From Salinivirgaceae bacterium (GTDB lineage: Bacteria; Bacteroidota; Bacteroidia; Bacteroidales; SZUA-534), in the NCBI GenBank assembly GCA_017474765.1, contig JAFVGW010000013.1:1-64000 (forward strand): DNA of 64,000 bases, written 5' to 3'. Below are positions 33,987-41,501 of this stretch, piece by piece. Made by a program: the position numbers and the translations under genes. Under the pieces are notes generated by a model. It saw only the letters and a program-made list of their open reading frames with translations, was not told the origin of the DNA and did no database searches. Position 1 is the stretch's first letter. Each line of letters opens with the position of its first letter.

Positions 33987-35519
33987 ATGAAAACACGTTT
34001 GTTATGCTTGGCGACTTTTGCAATGATGTTACCTTTGATGGTTGCAGCGCAAGATATCAGAGAGGCCAACTATCAGTTCAAAATAGAGAATTACGCGACG
34101 GCTCTAAAGCAGTATCTTGGTGCATATAAAAAAGATACAGGCAATATTGACATAAACTACTACATCGGAATCTGCCGCACCCGAACCAACGCAGCCCCTG
34201 CCGAGGCTTTGCCGCATCTGCTAAAGGCCGAAAGCAAATATGGCCAGGAAGGCGAATATCTGCTTGCTCTGGCACGTGCCTATCTTTATAACTACGATTT
34301 TGCAAAGGCGCGTGAGACTGTGTCAAAAGCAGCAGTCAAACTGAAAGGGAATGTGGAAGTTGATCTTCTGAAAGCGTATGTTGACAATGCTGAGAAAATG
34401 GTGAAATCGCCGCTCGACGTCACTTTTGTCAACCTAGGCAAAAGCATCAACAGCGACATGGACGACATAACACCGATGCTGACGGCCGACAACGAAATGC
34501 TGCTCTACTCAAGCAACCGCAAGTTCGACACTGGCATAAAAGAGTACACTTGGGATGTGTTGTTCTCACCGTCGGATAATGGCGACTTCAAGAAAAGCAA
34601 ACAGGCCTCGGCCATCAACTCTGTTGATAATGAGTTTGTTGCGGGCATATCGAACCGAGGCGATGAACTCTATTTCCAACTCGACGGCATTGATTTCCTT
34701 CAGGATTTGGCGGTCTCGGCAATTGAAAACGGCGCACCGAAAGGCAAGAAAGGATTGTCGGAGATTATTAACGGAAAAACACTGGAACAGGGAGCCTGCG
34801 TGACTCAGGGTGGCGACACGCTCATCTTTTCGAGCAACGGCCACAACAGCATTGGCGGACTCGACTTGTTCTACAGCGTCCGTCTGCCCAACGGCGAATG
34901 GAGCGCGCCCACAAGCCTCGGCAATGTGGTGAACACCAAATATGACGAGTCATACCCTATGTTCTCGCCCGACGGCAAGAAACTTTATTTCTGCAGCAAC
35001 GGTCCGAAATCGATGGGCGGATTCGATGTTTTTGTCTGCAATTTCGATGTGCAAAACCTGAAAATCGGCGAACCGAGAAATATTGGTTACCCGCTCAACG
35101 ATGTGTACGACAACCTGACAATCAGTTACACGCTAGATGGCACTTACGCCTACGTTTCGGCCATAAAACCAGACTCTTACGGCTACAGCGACATTTATCG
35201 CGTGGTCTTCAACGAGAAAGACCCGATGGTGAAACTCTACATTGTCAAACTTCAGATTGCGCAAGGCGAAAACAAAGTGGATTTTGCTGAGACTGAGACA
35301 GATTTGAAGGTTTCGGTACTTGCCAAGGGCAAAACTCTTTTCGGTACCTACAACTATAATCCTGCAACAAGCAGTGTCAACATTGCTCTTCTGCCAGGCG
35401 ATTATGTGCTTGAAATTGAAGGAAAGACAATTGAGCCTTTCTCGATGAAAATCAATGTGCCCAACGGACCAGGCAAGAAGATTGAGAACGTAAAGGCTGT
35501 TGTCAAACTGAAGAAATAG
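33987..35519 (+). CDS. TPR and PD40-repeat envelope protein (510 aa), paralogue
   Basis: Signal peptide (1-21), TPR-like helices (about 25-145), PD40 repeats (about 155-405: MLTADNEMLLYSSNRK, TQGGDTLIFSSNGH, MFSPDGKKLYFCSNGP), and a C-terminal beta domain (about 420-510). It lacks an OmpA domain, like its neighbour, and aligns with it along the whole length. The pair is probably a tandem duplication producing two related envelope scaffold proteins. It ends 9 bp before the YjjG-like gene. Confidence 0.77.
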   Translation: MKTRLLCLATFAMMLPLMVAAQDIREANYQFKIENYATALKQYLGAYKKDTGNIDINYYIGICRTRTNAAPAEALPHLLKAESKYGQEGEYLLALARAYLYNYDFAKARETVSKAAVKLKGNVEVDLLKAYVDNAEKMVKSPLDVTFVNLGKSINSDMDDITPMLTADNEMLLYSSNRKFDTGIKEYTWDVLFSPSDNGDFKKSKQASAINSVDNEFVAGISNRGDELYFQLDGIDFLQDLAVSAIENGAPKGKKGLSEIINGKTLEQGACVTQGGDTLIFSSNGHNSIGGLDLFYSVRLPNGEWSAPTSLGNVVNTKYDESYPMFSPDGKKLYFCSNGPKSMGGFDVFVCNFDVQNLKIGEPRNIGYPLNDVYDNLTISYTLDGTYAYVSAIKPDSYGYSDIYRVVFNEKDPMVKLYIVKLQIAQGENKVDFAETETDLKVSVLAKGKTLFGTYNYNPATSSVNIALLPGDYVLEIEGKTIEPFSMKINVPNGPGKKIENVKAVVKLKK

Positions 35520-35528
35520 CCTGCATTC

Positions 35529-36218
35529 ATGCGCTATAAGTGGCTCTATTTCGATTTAGACGGCACCCTCTGGGATTTTGCCGCCAACTCGGAATTCACC
35601 CTGCGCCATATTATGCGCCAAATGCTTCCCGAACTTGTTCCGCACGAACAGGAGTTCCTTGATTTATACCACCATTACAACGACATTCTCTGGGTTGAAT
35701 ACGGTTTGGGCAAGATTACCAAAGAGTTGCTGCGCTGGAAGCGTTTCCATGACGCTCTTGTCCAATTCGGCATCACCGACAAGACTGTGGCAGAGGCTTT
35801 TAGCGAACGATACCTTGAAATGTCGCCACATCAGACGCGCGTTGTACCGCACGCCTTTGAGGTGCTCGACTATCTGAAAGCAAAAGGTTACCATCTTTAC
35901 CTGCTCACCAACGGATTTATTGAAATTCAACACATTAAAACAACCGAATCGGGACTCGCGCCTTACTTTGAGAAGGTTTTCACGTCGGACGAGATGGGCT
36001 ACAAAAAGCCGCATAAACTGGCCTTTGACTATGCAGTGAAATATGTGAACGCCCGCAAACGCGAGAGTCTGATGATTGGCGACGAGTGGCCAACCGATAT
36101 TGTCGGCGCCCGCCAGGCTGGCATCGACCAAGTCTATTTCAACCCTCGCAACATACCCGCCGAATGCCCCGTAACCTACGAGATTCACAATCTGCTGGAA
36201 CTGAAGGATATTTTGTGA
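35529..36218 (+). CDS. YjjG-like HAD-family (pyrimidine) nucleotidase
   Basis: The HAD motifs are in place: FDLDGTLWDF (motif I, catalytic Asp10 and Asp12), LLTNGF (motif II), the Lys in GYKKPHKLAFDYA (motif III), and IGDEWPTDIVGARQAG (motif IV). YjjG-family enzymes dephosphorylate non-canonical pyrimidine nucleotides. Length (229 aa) fits. It is probably read from the TPR-PD40 transcript. Confidence 0.88.
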   Translation: MRYKWLYFDLDGTLWDFAANSEFTLRHIMRQMLPELVPHEQEFLDLYHHYNDILWVEYGLGKITKELLRWKRFHDALVQFGITDKTVAEAFSERYLEMSPHQTRVVPHAFEVLDYLKAKGYHLYLLTNGFIEIQHIKTTESGLAPYFEKVFTSDEMGYKKPHKLAFDYAVKYVNARKRESLMIGDEWPTDIVGARQAGIDQVYFNPRNIPAECPVTYEIHNLLELKDIL

Positions 36219-36278
36219 ATTCTTTCGCATTTGTGCATACCTTATTTATATAATAGAAAATCCCCCCTACTCTGCGTC

Positions 36279-36294
36279 CCCGATAATTATCGGG
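36279..36294. repeat. 16-bp palindrome, member of a small intergenic repeat family
   Basis: CCCGATAATTATCGGG is a perfect palindrome in the 780-bp gap after yjjG. The same palindrome occurs at 47772-47787 with a similar tail (TCATcTGTG). A shortened version occurs near 47980. The gap otherwise holds no gene until the small peptide unit at 36560-36801. Confidence 0.6.
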
Positions 36295-36559
36295 ACCGTT
36301 CATTCTGTGTGGATTATTGTGTCAATTTGTAATCAAACACCCATAATCCGCGTCAAAAATCAACCAAACCGCGCAAATTCCTTCTAAAAACTCACCGAGC
36401 TTGCCTGTTCACTTGTACTGTTTGATTTCGATTTGTTAGCGGAAACGTTTTCTGGCTAATCGGTTTTTAATAAAAATTCAAAAATTGGCCTTTAAAATTA
36501 TAAATCGTAAGTAAAGTACGAGAAATACTAATAGAACCTAACAAATAATCGATTTTCTG

Positions 36560-36588
36560 TTGCGATTTTAAAACTGACTATATATTTG
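36560..36588 (+). promoter_or_regulatory. Strong promoter of a small transcription unit
   Basis: TTG (36560-36562) and TATATTTG (36581-36588) are 18 bp apart, an excellent Bacteroidetes promoter. Transcription would start at about 36595 and run about 200 nt to the terminator at 36768-36801. Confidence 0.65.
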
Positions 36589-36641
36589 CAATGTCGAAAG
36601 ACAAGAAAAAACAGAGTGATTAGAAACTTAAAAACAAAACA

Positions 36642-36749
36642 ATGAAAAATGGCTTGAAAGGCGGCAAAATCTTCGCTTTGAATTCCAAACAGAATTCGAA
36701 ATGGAATAAGAATAATCGGAAAAACCGTGTGCCTGCCAATCCAGCCTGA
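36642..36749 (+). CDS. Basic 35-residue peptide gene
   Basis: The open frame begins MKNGLKGGKIFALNSK and is rich in Lys, Arg and Asn (about one residue in three), with a Pro-Ala end. It has no signal peptide. Its own promoter (36560-36588) and a very strong terminator (36768-36801) bracket it tightly, so it is a free-standing unit rather than a leader of glnN. Composition recalls small ribosome- or RNA-binding peptides. The transcript might act as RNA and not be translated. I do not recognise a family. Confidence 0.5.
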   Translation: MKNGLKGGKIFALNSKQNSKWNKNNRKNRVPANPA

Positions 36750-36767
36750 CAGGTGATAAGAGAAGAT

Positions 36768-36801
36768 AAAAAAGGCTGGTTCTGATGAATCGGCCTTTTT
36801 T
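36768..36801 (+). terminator. Strong intrinsic terminator of the small unit
   Basis: A 15-bp stem (36768-36782 with 36787-36801) with a TGAT loop starts in AAAAAAGGC and ends in GCCTTTTTT, including two wobble pairs. It ends about 196 bp before glnN, separating the two transcripts. Confidence 0.85.
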
Positions 36802-36997
36802 GATTTAGGATTTAGGAGTGAGGAATTAAAAATTGAGAATGAAAAATTAAAAATGAAGGTGAGGGGTCGATAAGGTTTAGAGGTTAAGAAGTTGAGAATG
36901 GTTTGTTATCTAAACAGCGAAGCGCTAAACATTTAAACGATTCACCGATTCACCAATAGATAGAACTTAATACTTTATAAACTTAAAACTTAAGAAA

Positions 36998-39184
36998 ATG
37001 AGCAAGTTAAGATTTGATGTTGTTCAAGATGCTTTCCGTAAGAAAGCGGTTGACATTGAGGTTCCTGAAACTCGCCCGTCGGAGTATTTTGGCGAGTTGG
37101 TTTTTAACCGCGAAAAGATGCACAAATACCTTGACGTTAAGACATATAACGCCTTGGTTGACTGCATTGACAACGGCAAGCCGCTGAGCACGGCCGTGGC
37201 CGACAAGGTGGCCGCTGGCATTAAGGAGTGGGCAGTCGGGCACGGAGTGACGCACTGCACCCACTGGTTCCAACCGCTGACCGAGGGCACCGCCGAAAAA
37301 CACGATTCGTTTATGGAGTACGACTGGAAGGGCGGTATGATTGAGGAGTTCGACGGCAAATCGCTCGTACAGCAGGAACCTGACGCTTCGTCGTTCCCGT
37401 CGGGCGGAATCCGCGCAACTTTCGAGGCTCGCGGCTACACTGCCTGGGACCCGACTTCACCTGTCTTCATTCAGGACGACACACTTTGCATACCTACTGT
37501 ATTTATTTCATACACAGGCGAATCGCTCGACTATAAGACACCTTTGAAAAAGGCTTTGAACGCTGTTTCGAACGCCGCAGTTCCAATCTGCCAAATGTTC
37601 GACCCGAAAGTTAAGAAGGTGTTCTCATATCTGGGTTGGGAGCAGGAGTATTTCCTTGTCGATGAGGACCTTTACGCTGCCCGTCCCGACCTGATGCTCA
37701 CGGGCCGCACGCTGATGGGCCACGAGTCGTCGAAAAACCAACAGTTGGACGACCACTACTTTGGAGCCATTCCGTCGCGCGTGGCTGCCTTTATGCGCGA
37801 CCTTGAGATTCAGGGCCACCGCCTGGGCATTCCGTTGAAAACCCGCCACAACGAGGTTGCGCCAAATCAATTTGAGTTGGCCCCGATTTTCGGCGAAACC
37901 AACCTTTCGAACGACCAAAACCAATTGATAATGAATCTTATGCACACTGTTGCAAAGAAACACGGTTTTGTGGTTCTGCTTCACGAGAAGCCATTTCAGG
38001 GAATCAACGGCTCGGGCAAGCACAACAACTGGAGCCTTGGCACCGACACAGGCACGCTGCTCTTGGCACCTGGCAAAGACGCCCGCGGCAACCTGCAGTT
38101 CGTCACCTTCTTTGTGAACGTTCTGGCCGCCGTGCAGCGCTACAACGGCCTGCTCAAGGCTTCAATCGCGACAGCGACCAACGCCCACCGCTTGGGCGCA
38201 AACGAGGCACCACCCGCAATCGTCTCGGCCTTCCTTGGCAAGACAATGACCGATGTTCTGCACAAACTGCTTGTGGTTCCGTCAGATACGCCGATTGAGA
38301 TTGCTGGCAAGAAAGGGCAGTCGGTTGGTTTGGTTGAGATTCCTGAAATTTTCATTGACAACACCGACCGCAACCGCACGTCGCCGTTCGCCTTCACGGG
38401 CAACCGATTCGAGTTCCGCGCCGTGGGTTCGAGCGCCAACTGCGCCAACGCAATGACCGTTCTGAACACAATTGTCGCTGACCAACTTGTTCAGTTTAAG
38501 GCAGATGTGGACAAAGCGATGGCCGCAGGAAAATCGAAGAACGTGGCCATTATGGACACCCTGAAACCAATCATTGCTTCGATTATCGACGTTGTCTGCT
38601 TCGACGGCAACGGCTACAGCGAGGAGTGGAACAAAGAGGCCGCCCGCCGCGGACTGAACACCGAAAAGTCTGTGCCTGAGATGTTTAAAGAGTTTACAAA
38701 ACCTGAAACCGTGGCAATGTTCGAGCGGATGGGCGTTTACACCGAAAAGGAACTCGAGGCCCGCAACGAGGTTAAGTGGGAGATGTACACCAAGAAAGTG
38801 CAGATTGAGGCCCGCGTGACTGGCCGAATGGCTATCAACCACATTATTCCTGCCGCAATTGCCTATCAGACAAAACTTTTGGAGAATATCGAGAAACTGA
38901 AAAACATTTTCCCCGACAAGTTCCAAAAACTGGCAGCCGTCGATATTGCGCTGGTTGAGGAGATTTCGGAGCGCATTGCCGAAATCCGCAGCAAGGTTGA
39001 CGCGATGATTGAGGCCCGCAAGGTGGCCAACAAAATCGAGTGCGAGTACGAGAAGGCCAAGGCCTACCACGAGATTGCCGAATCGCTCTTCGACATTTGC
39101 AAGCCGATTGACAAACTCGAGGAGGTTGTGGACAACGATATGTGGCCGCTGCCGAAATACCGCGAACTGCTGTTTATTAGTTAA
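36998..39184 (+). CDS. glnN: Glutamine synthetase type III
   Basis: GSIII assimilates ammonium into glutamine with ATP and is typical of Bacteroides. The 728-residue length is that of the type III class, much longer than GlnA. Landmarks are PSEYFGELVFNREKM near the N-terminus, THWFQPLTEGTAEKHDSF, FPSGGIRATFEARGYTAWDP (as key fragments), GSGKHNNWSLGTD around residue 340, and the C-terminal coiled region. It is followed by gltB and gltD, so the whole GS-GOGAT route is in one place. Its promoter is not clear; the upstream 190 bp is AT-rich and repetitive. Confidence 0.96.
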   Translation: MSKLRFDVVQDAFRKKAVDIEVPETRPSEYFGELVFNREKMHKYLDVKTYNALVDCIDNGKPLSTAVADKVAAGIKEWAVGHGVTHCTHWFQPLTEGTAEKHDSFMEYDWKGGMIEEFDGKSLVQQEPDASSFPSGGIRATFEARGYTAWDPTSPVFIQDDTLCIPTVFISYTGESLDYKTPLKKALNAVSNAAVPICQMFDPKVKKVFSYLGWEQEYFLVDEDLYAARPDLMLTGRTLMGHESSKNQQLDDHYFGAIPSRVAAFMRDLEIQGHRLGIPLKTRHNEVAPNQFELAPIFGETNLSNDQNQLIMNLMHTVAKKHGFVVLLHEKPFQGINGSGKHNNWSLGTDTGTLLLAPGKDARGNLQFVTFFVNVLAAVQRYNGLLKASIATATNAHRLGANEAPPAIVSAFLGKTMTDVLHKLLVVPSDTPIEIAGKKGQSVGLVEIPEIFIDNTDRNRTSPFAFTGNRFEFRAVGSSANCANAMTVLNTIVADQLVQFKADVDKAMAAGKSKNVAIMDTLKPIIASIIDVVCFDGNGYSEEWNKEAARRGLNTEKSVPEMFKEFTKPETVAMFERMGVYTEKELEARNEVKWEMYTKKVQIEARVTGRMAINHIIPAAIAYQTKLLENIEKLKNIFPDKFQKLAAVDIALVEEISERIAEIRSKVDAMIEARKVANKIECEYEKAKAYHEIAESLFDICKPIDKLEEVVDNDMWPLPKYRELLFIS

Positions 39185-39193
39185 TTATGAAAG

Positions 39194-39240
39194 GTTGAGA
39201 CGCTTCGCTGTTTAGAAAGTTGAGACGCTTCGCTGTTTAG
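39194..39240. repeat. Tandem 22-bp repeat after glnN, with inverted partner before glnN
   Basis: Two identical 22-bp units (39194-39215 and 39219-39240) contain CGCTTCGCTGTTTAG. The reverse complement CTAAACAGCGAAGCG lies at 36910-36924, upstream of glnN. A separate 20-bp direct repeat, CGATTCACCGATTCACCAAT, is at 36938-36957 and 39387-39406. The 280 bp between glnN and gltB holds no gene. Confidence 0.7.
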
Positions 39241-39464
39241 ACTCTCAACTTTCTCAACCTTCTAAACTCTCAACATTAAAAATCGGTGAACTGGAAAACC
39301 TTTTAATCGATGAATAGAATGATTGGATAAATCGTTGAATTGGAGCGAAATCGGTGAATCGTGAAACTGAAAAAGTTTCGATTATACGATTCACCGATTC
39401 ACCAATTCGACCCCAAACGCTGGTTCACCAAAAATTACAATTCACCAATTCAACGAAAAAGAAA

Positions 39465-41501
39465 ATGCAAACCAAAGGATTATACACCCCTGAAAACGAG
39501 CACGATGCGTGTGGCATTGGGCTGATGGTTGACCTGAAGGGGAACAAGAGCCACCAACTGGTGGAGGATGCGCTCACGGTGCTCGACAATATGAAGCACC
39601 GCGGGGCCGAGGCCGCCGACAAGAAGAGTGGCGACGGTGCGGGCATTCTGTTGCAGATTCCGCACGAGTTTATTCTGCTGCAGGGCATTGCGGTGCCCGA
39701 GCGACTGAAATACGGCACAGGACTGGTCTTCCTGCCGAAAGATAAAACATTGGCCGACAAATATTTGTCAATTATTGAGACGGAAACCTGCAAGGCTGGC
39801 TTCGAGTTGCTGAAGGTGCGCGAGGTGCCCGTCAAGTCTGACATTCTGGGCGACGCAGCCAAAGCCGCCGAACCGCGCACGGTGCAGATTTTTGTTACTG
39901 GCGCCGACGATGTAACCGCCTTTGAAACAAAACTTTACCTTCTGCGCAAGAGCATTGAGCGTCAGATTGATGACGAGCAGTTCTACATTGTCTCGCTCTC
40001 GAACCGCGTGATTGTTTACAAAGGAATGCTCTCGGCCACGCAGTTGCGCGACTACTACGACGACCTGCGCAACCCCAACTTCACAAGCGGTCTGGCGCTT
40101 GTCCACTCACGGTTCAGCACCAACACTTTCCCGACGTGGTCGCTGGCGCAGCCTTTCCGAATGGTGGCGCACAACGGCGAAATCAACACCATACGCGGCA
40201 ACCGCAGTTGGATGGAGGCCCGCGAGAGCGTGCTGGCGTCGGAGGCGCTGGGCGATATGCGCAACTTCTCGCCCGTGGTGCAGCCTGGAATGAGCGACAG
40301 CGCGTCGTTCGACAATGCGCTTGAGTTCTTTGTGCGCTCGGGAATGACGCTGCCGCACGCAATGGCAATGATGGTGCCCGAATCGTTCAACGAGAAGAAC
40401 CCCATAAGCAGCAGTTTGAAAGCATTTTACGAGTATCACTCGATTCTGATGGAGCCGTGGGACGGTCCTGCCGCGCTCATTTTCACCGACGGCCGCTATG
40501 CTGGCGGTATGCTCGACCGCAACGGCCTGCGCCCCGCGCGCTACACCATTACCACCGATGGCCGCCTGATTCTGGCTTCGGAGGCTGGCTGCATTCATAT
40601 CGACGCCGAGAAAATTGAACACAACGGCCGTCTGCAGCCTGGCAAGATTCTAATTGTGGACAGCGAGACGGGCCGAATTTTCAGCAACGACGAAATCAAA
40701 AAGCAGTTGGCCGACGGCTGCGACTACACCAAGTGGCTCGAAACCAACCGAATAGAGTTGGCCAAACTGCACAGCGGCCGCCACGCCGAAAACACTGTGC
40801 CCGACTTTCAGCGCCGCCTGCGCTGCTTCGACTTCACGCGCGAGGACGTTGAGCGCACCATTGCGCCAATGTGCACCACCGCGCAGGAGCCGCTCTCGTC
40901 AATGGGCAACGACACGCAACTGGCCGTTCTGTCGCAGCGCAAACAGTTGCTTTTCAACTATTTCCGTCAGCAGTTTGCGCAGGTCACCAACCCGCCAATC
41001 GACCCAATCCGCGAGGAGTTGGTAATGTCGCTCACCGAGTATATTGGCGCCGTGGGAATGAACATTCTGACGCCCAACGAGTCGCACTGCAAAATGGTGC
41101 GTCTGCCGCAGCCTGTGCTCACCAACACCGAACTCGACACACTCTGCAATATCCGCTACAAAGGATTCAACACCGAAAAACTTGATATTCTGTTCGATAA
41201 GTCGAAAGGCGTTGAGGGAATGAAGGCCGCTCTGGCCGCCCTTTGCCGCGAGGCCGAGCAGTCGGTTGACAAAGGTGTCAACTATATCATTCTGACAGAC
41301 AGAAACATAGACGAACAGCACGCCGCCATTCCGTCGCTGCTGGCCGTGAGCGCAATCCACCACTATCTGGTGTCGATTAAAAAACGTGTTCAGACGGCGC
41401 TGATTGTTGAGAGCGGCGAGATTCGCGAGGTTATGCACGCCTCTGCTGCTGGGCTACGGCGCAAGCGCAATCAACCCGTATATGGCTTTCGCAGTGATTG
41501 A
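39465..41501 (+). CDS. gltB: Glutamate synthase large subunit, N-terminal half (frameshifted)
   Basis: GltB takes the amide nitrogen from glutamine and, with GltD, makes two glutamates. Start at 39465 (MQTKGLYTPENEHDACGIG) places the nucleophile Cys of the class II glutaminase near residue 15. The glutaminase domain (to about 420) has RGAEAADKKSGDGAGIL, HSRFSTNTFPTW, HNGEINTIRGN and DRNGLRPAR. The central domain begins about 470 (TTAQEPLSSMGNDTQLAVL). The frame runs off after EIREVMH into 18 unrelated residues and stops. The continuation (LLLGYGASAINPYMAF) is in the frame 41404-43938. One extra T near 41440-41445 explains the break. Confidence 0.93.
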   Translation: MQTKGLYTPENEHDACGIGLMVDLKGNKSHQLVEDALTVLDNMKHRGAEAADKKSGDGAGILLQIPHEFILLQGIAVPERLKYGTGLVFLPKDKTLADKYLSIIETETCKAGFELLKVREVPVKSDILGDAAKAAEPRTVQIFVTGADDVTAFETKLYLLRKSIERQIDDEQFYIVSLSNRVIVYKGMLSATQLRDYYDDLRNPNFTSGLALVHSRFSTNTFPTWSLAQPFRMVAHNGEINTIRGNRSWMEARESVLASEALGDMRNFSPVVQPGMSDSASFDNALEFFVRSGMTLPHAMAMMVPESFNEKNPISSSLKAFYEYHSILMEPWDGPAALIFTDGRYAGGMLDRNGLRPARYTITTDGRLILASEAGCIHIDAEKIEHNGRLQPGKILIVDSETGRIFSNDEIKKQLADGCDYTKWLETNRIELAKLHSGRHAENTVPDFQRRLRCFDFTREDVERTIAPMCTTAQEPLSSMGNDTQLAVLSQRKQLLFNYFRQQFAQVTNPPIDPIREELVMSLTEYIGAVGMNILTPNESHCKMVRLPQPVLTNTELDTLCNIRYKGFNTEKLDILFDKSKGVEGMKAALAALCREAEQSVDKGVNYIILTDRNIDEQHAAIPSLLAVSAIHHYLVSIKKRVQTALIVESGEIREVMHASAAGLRRKRNQPVYGFRSD

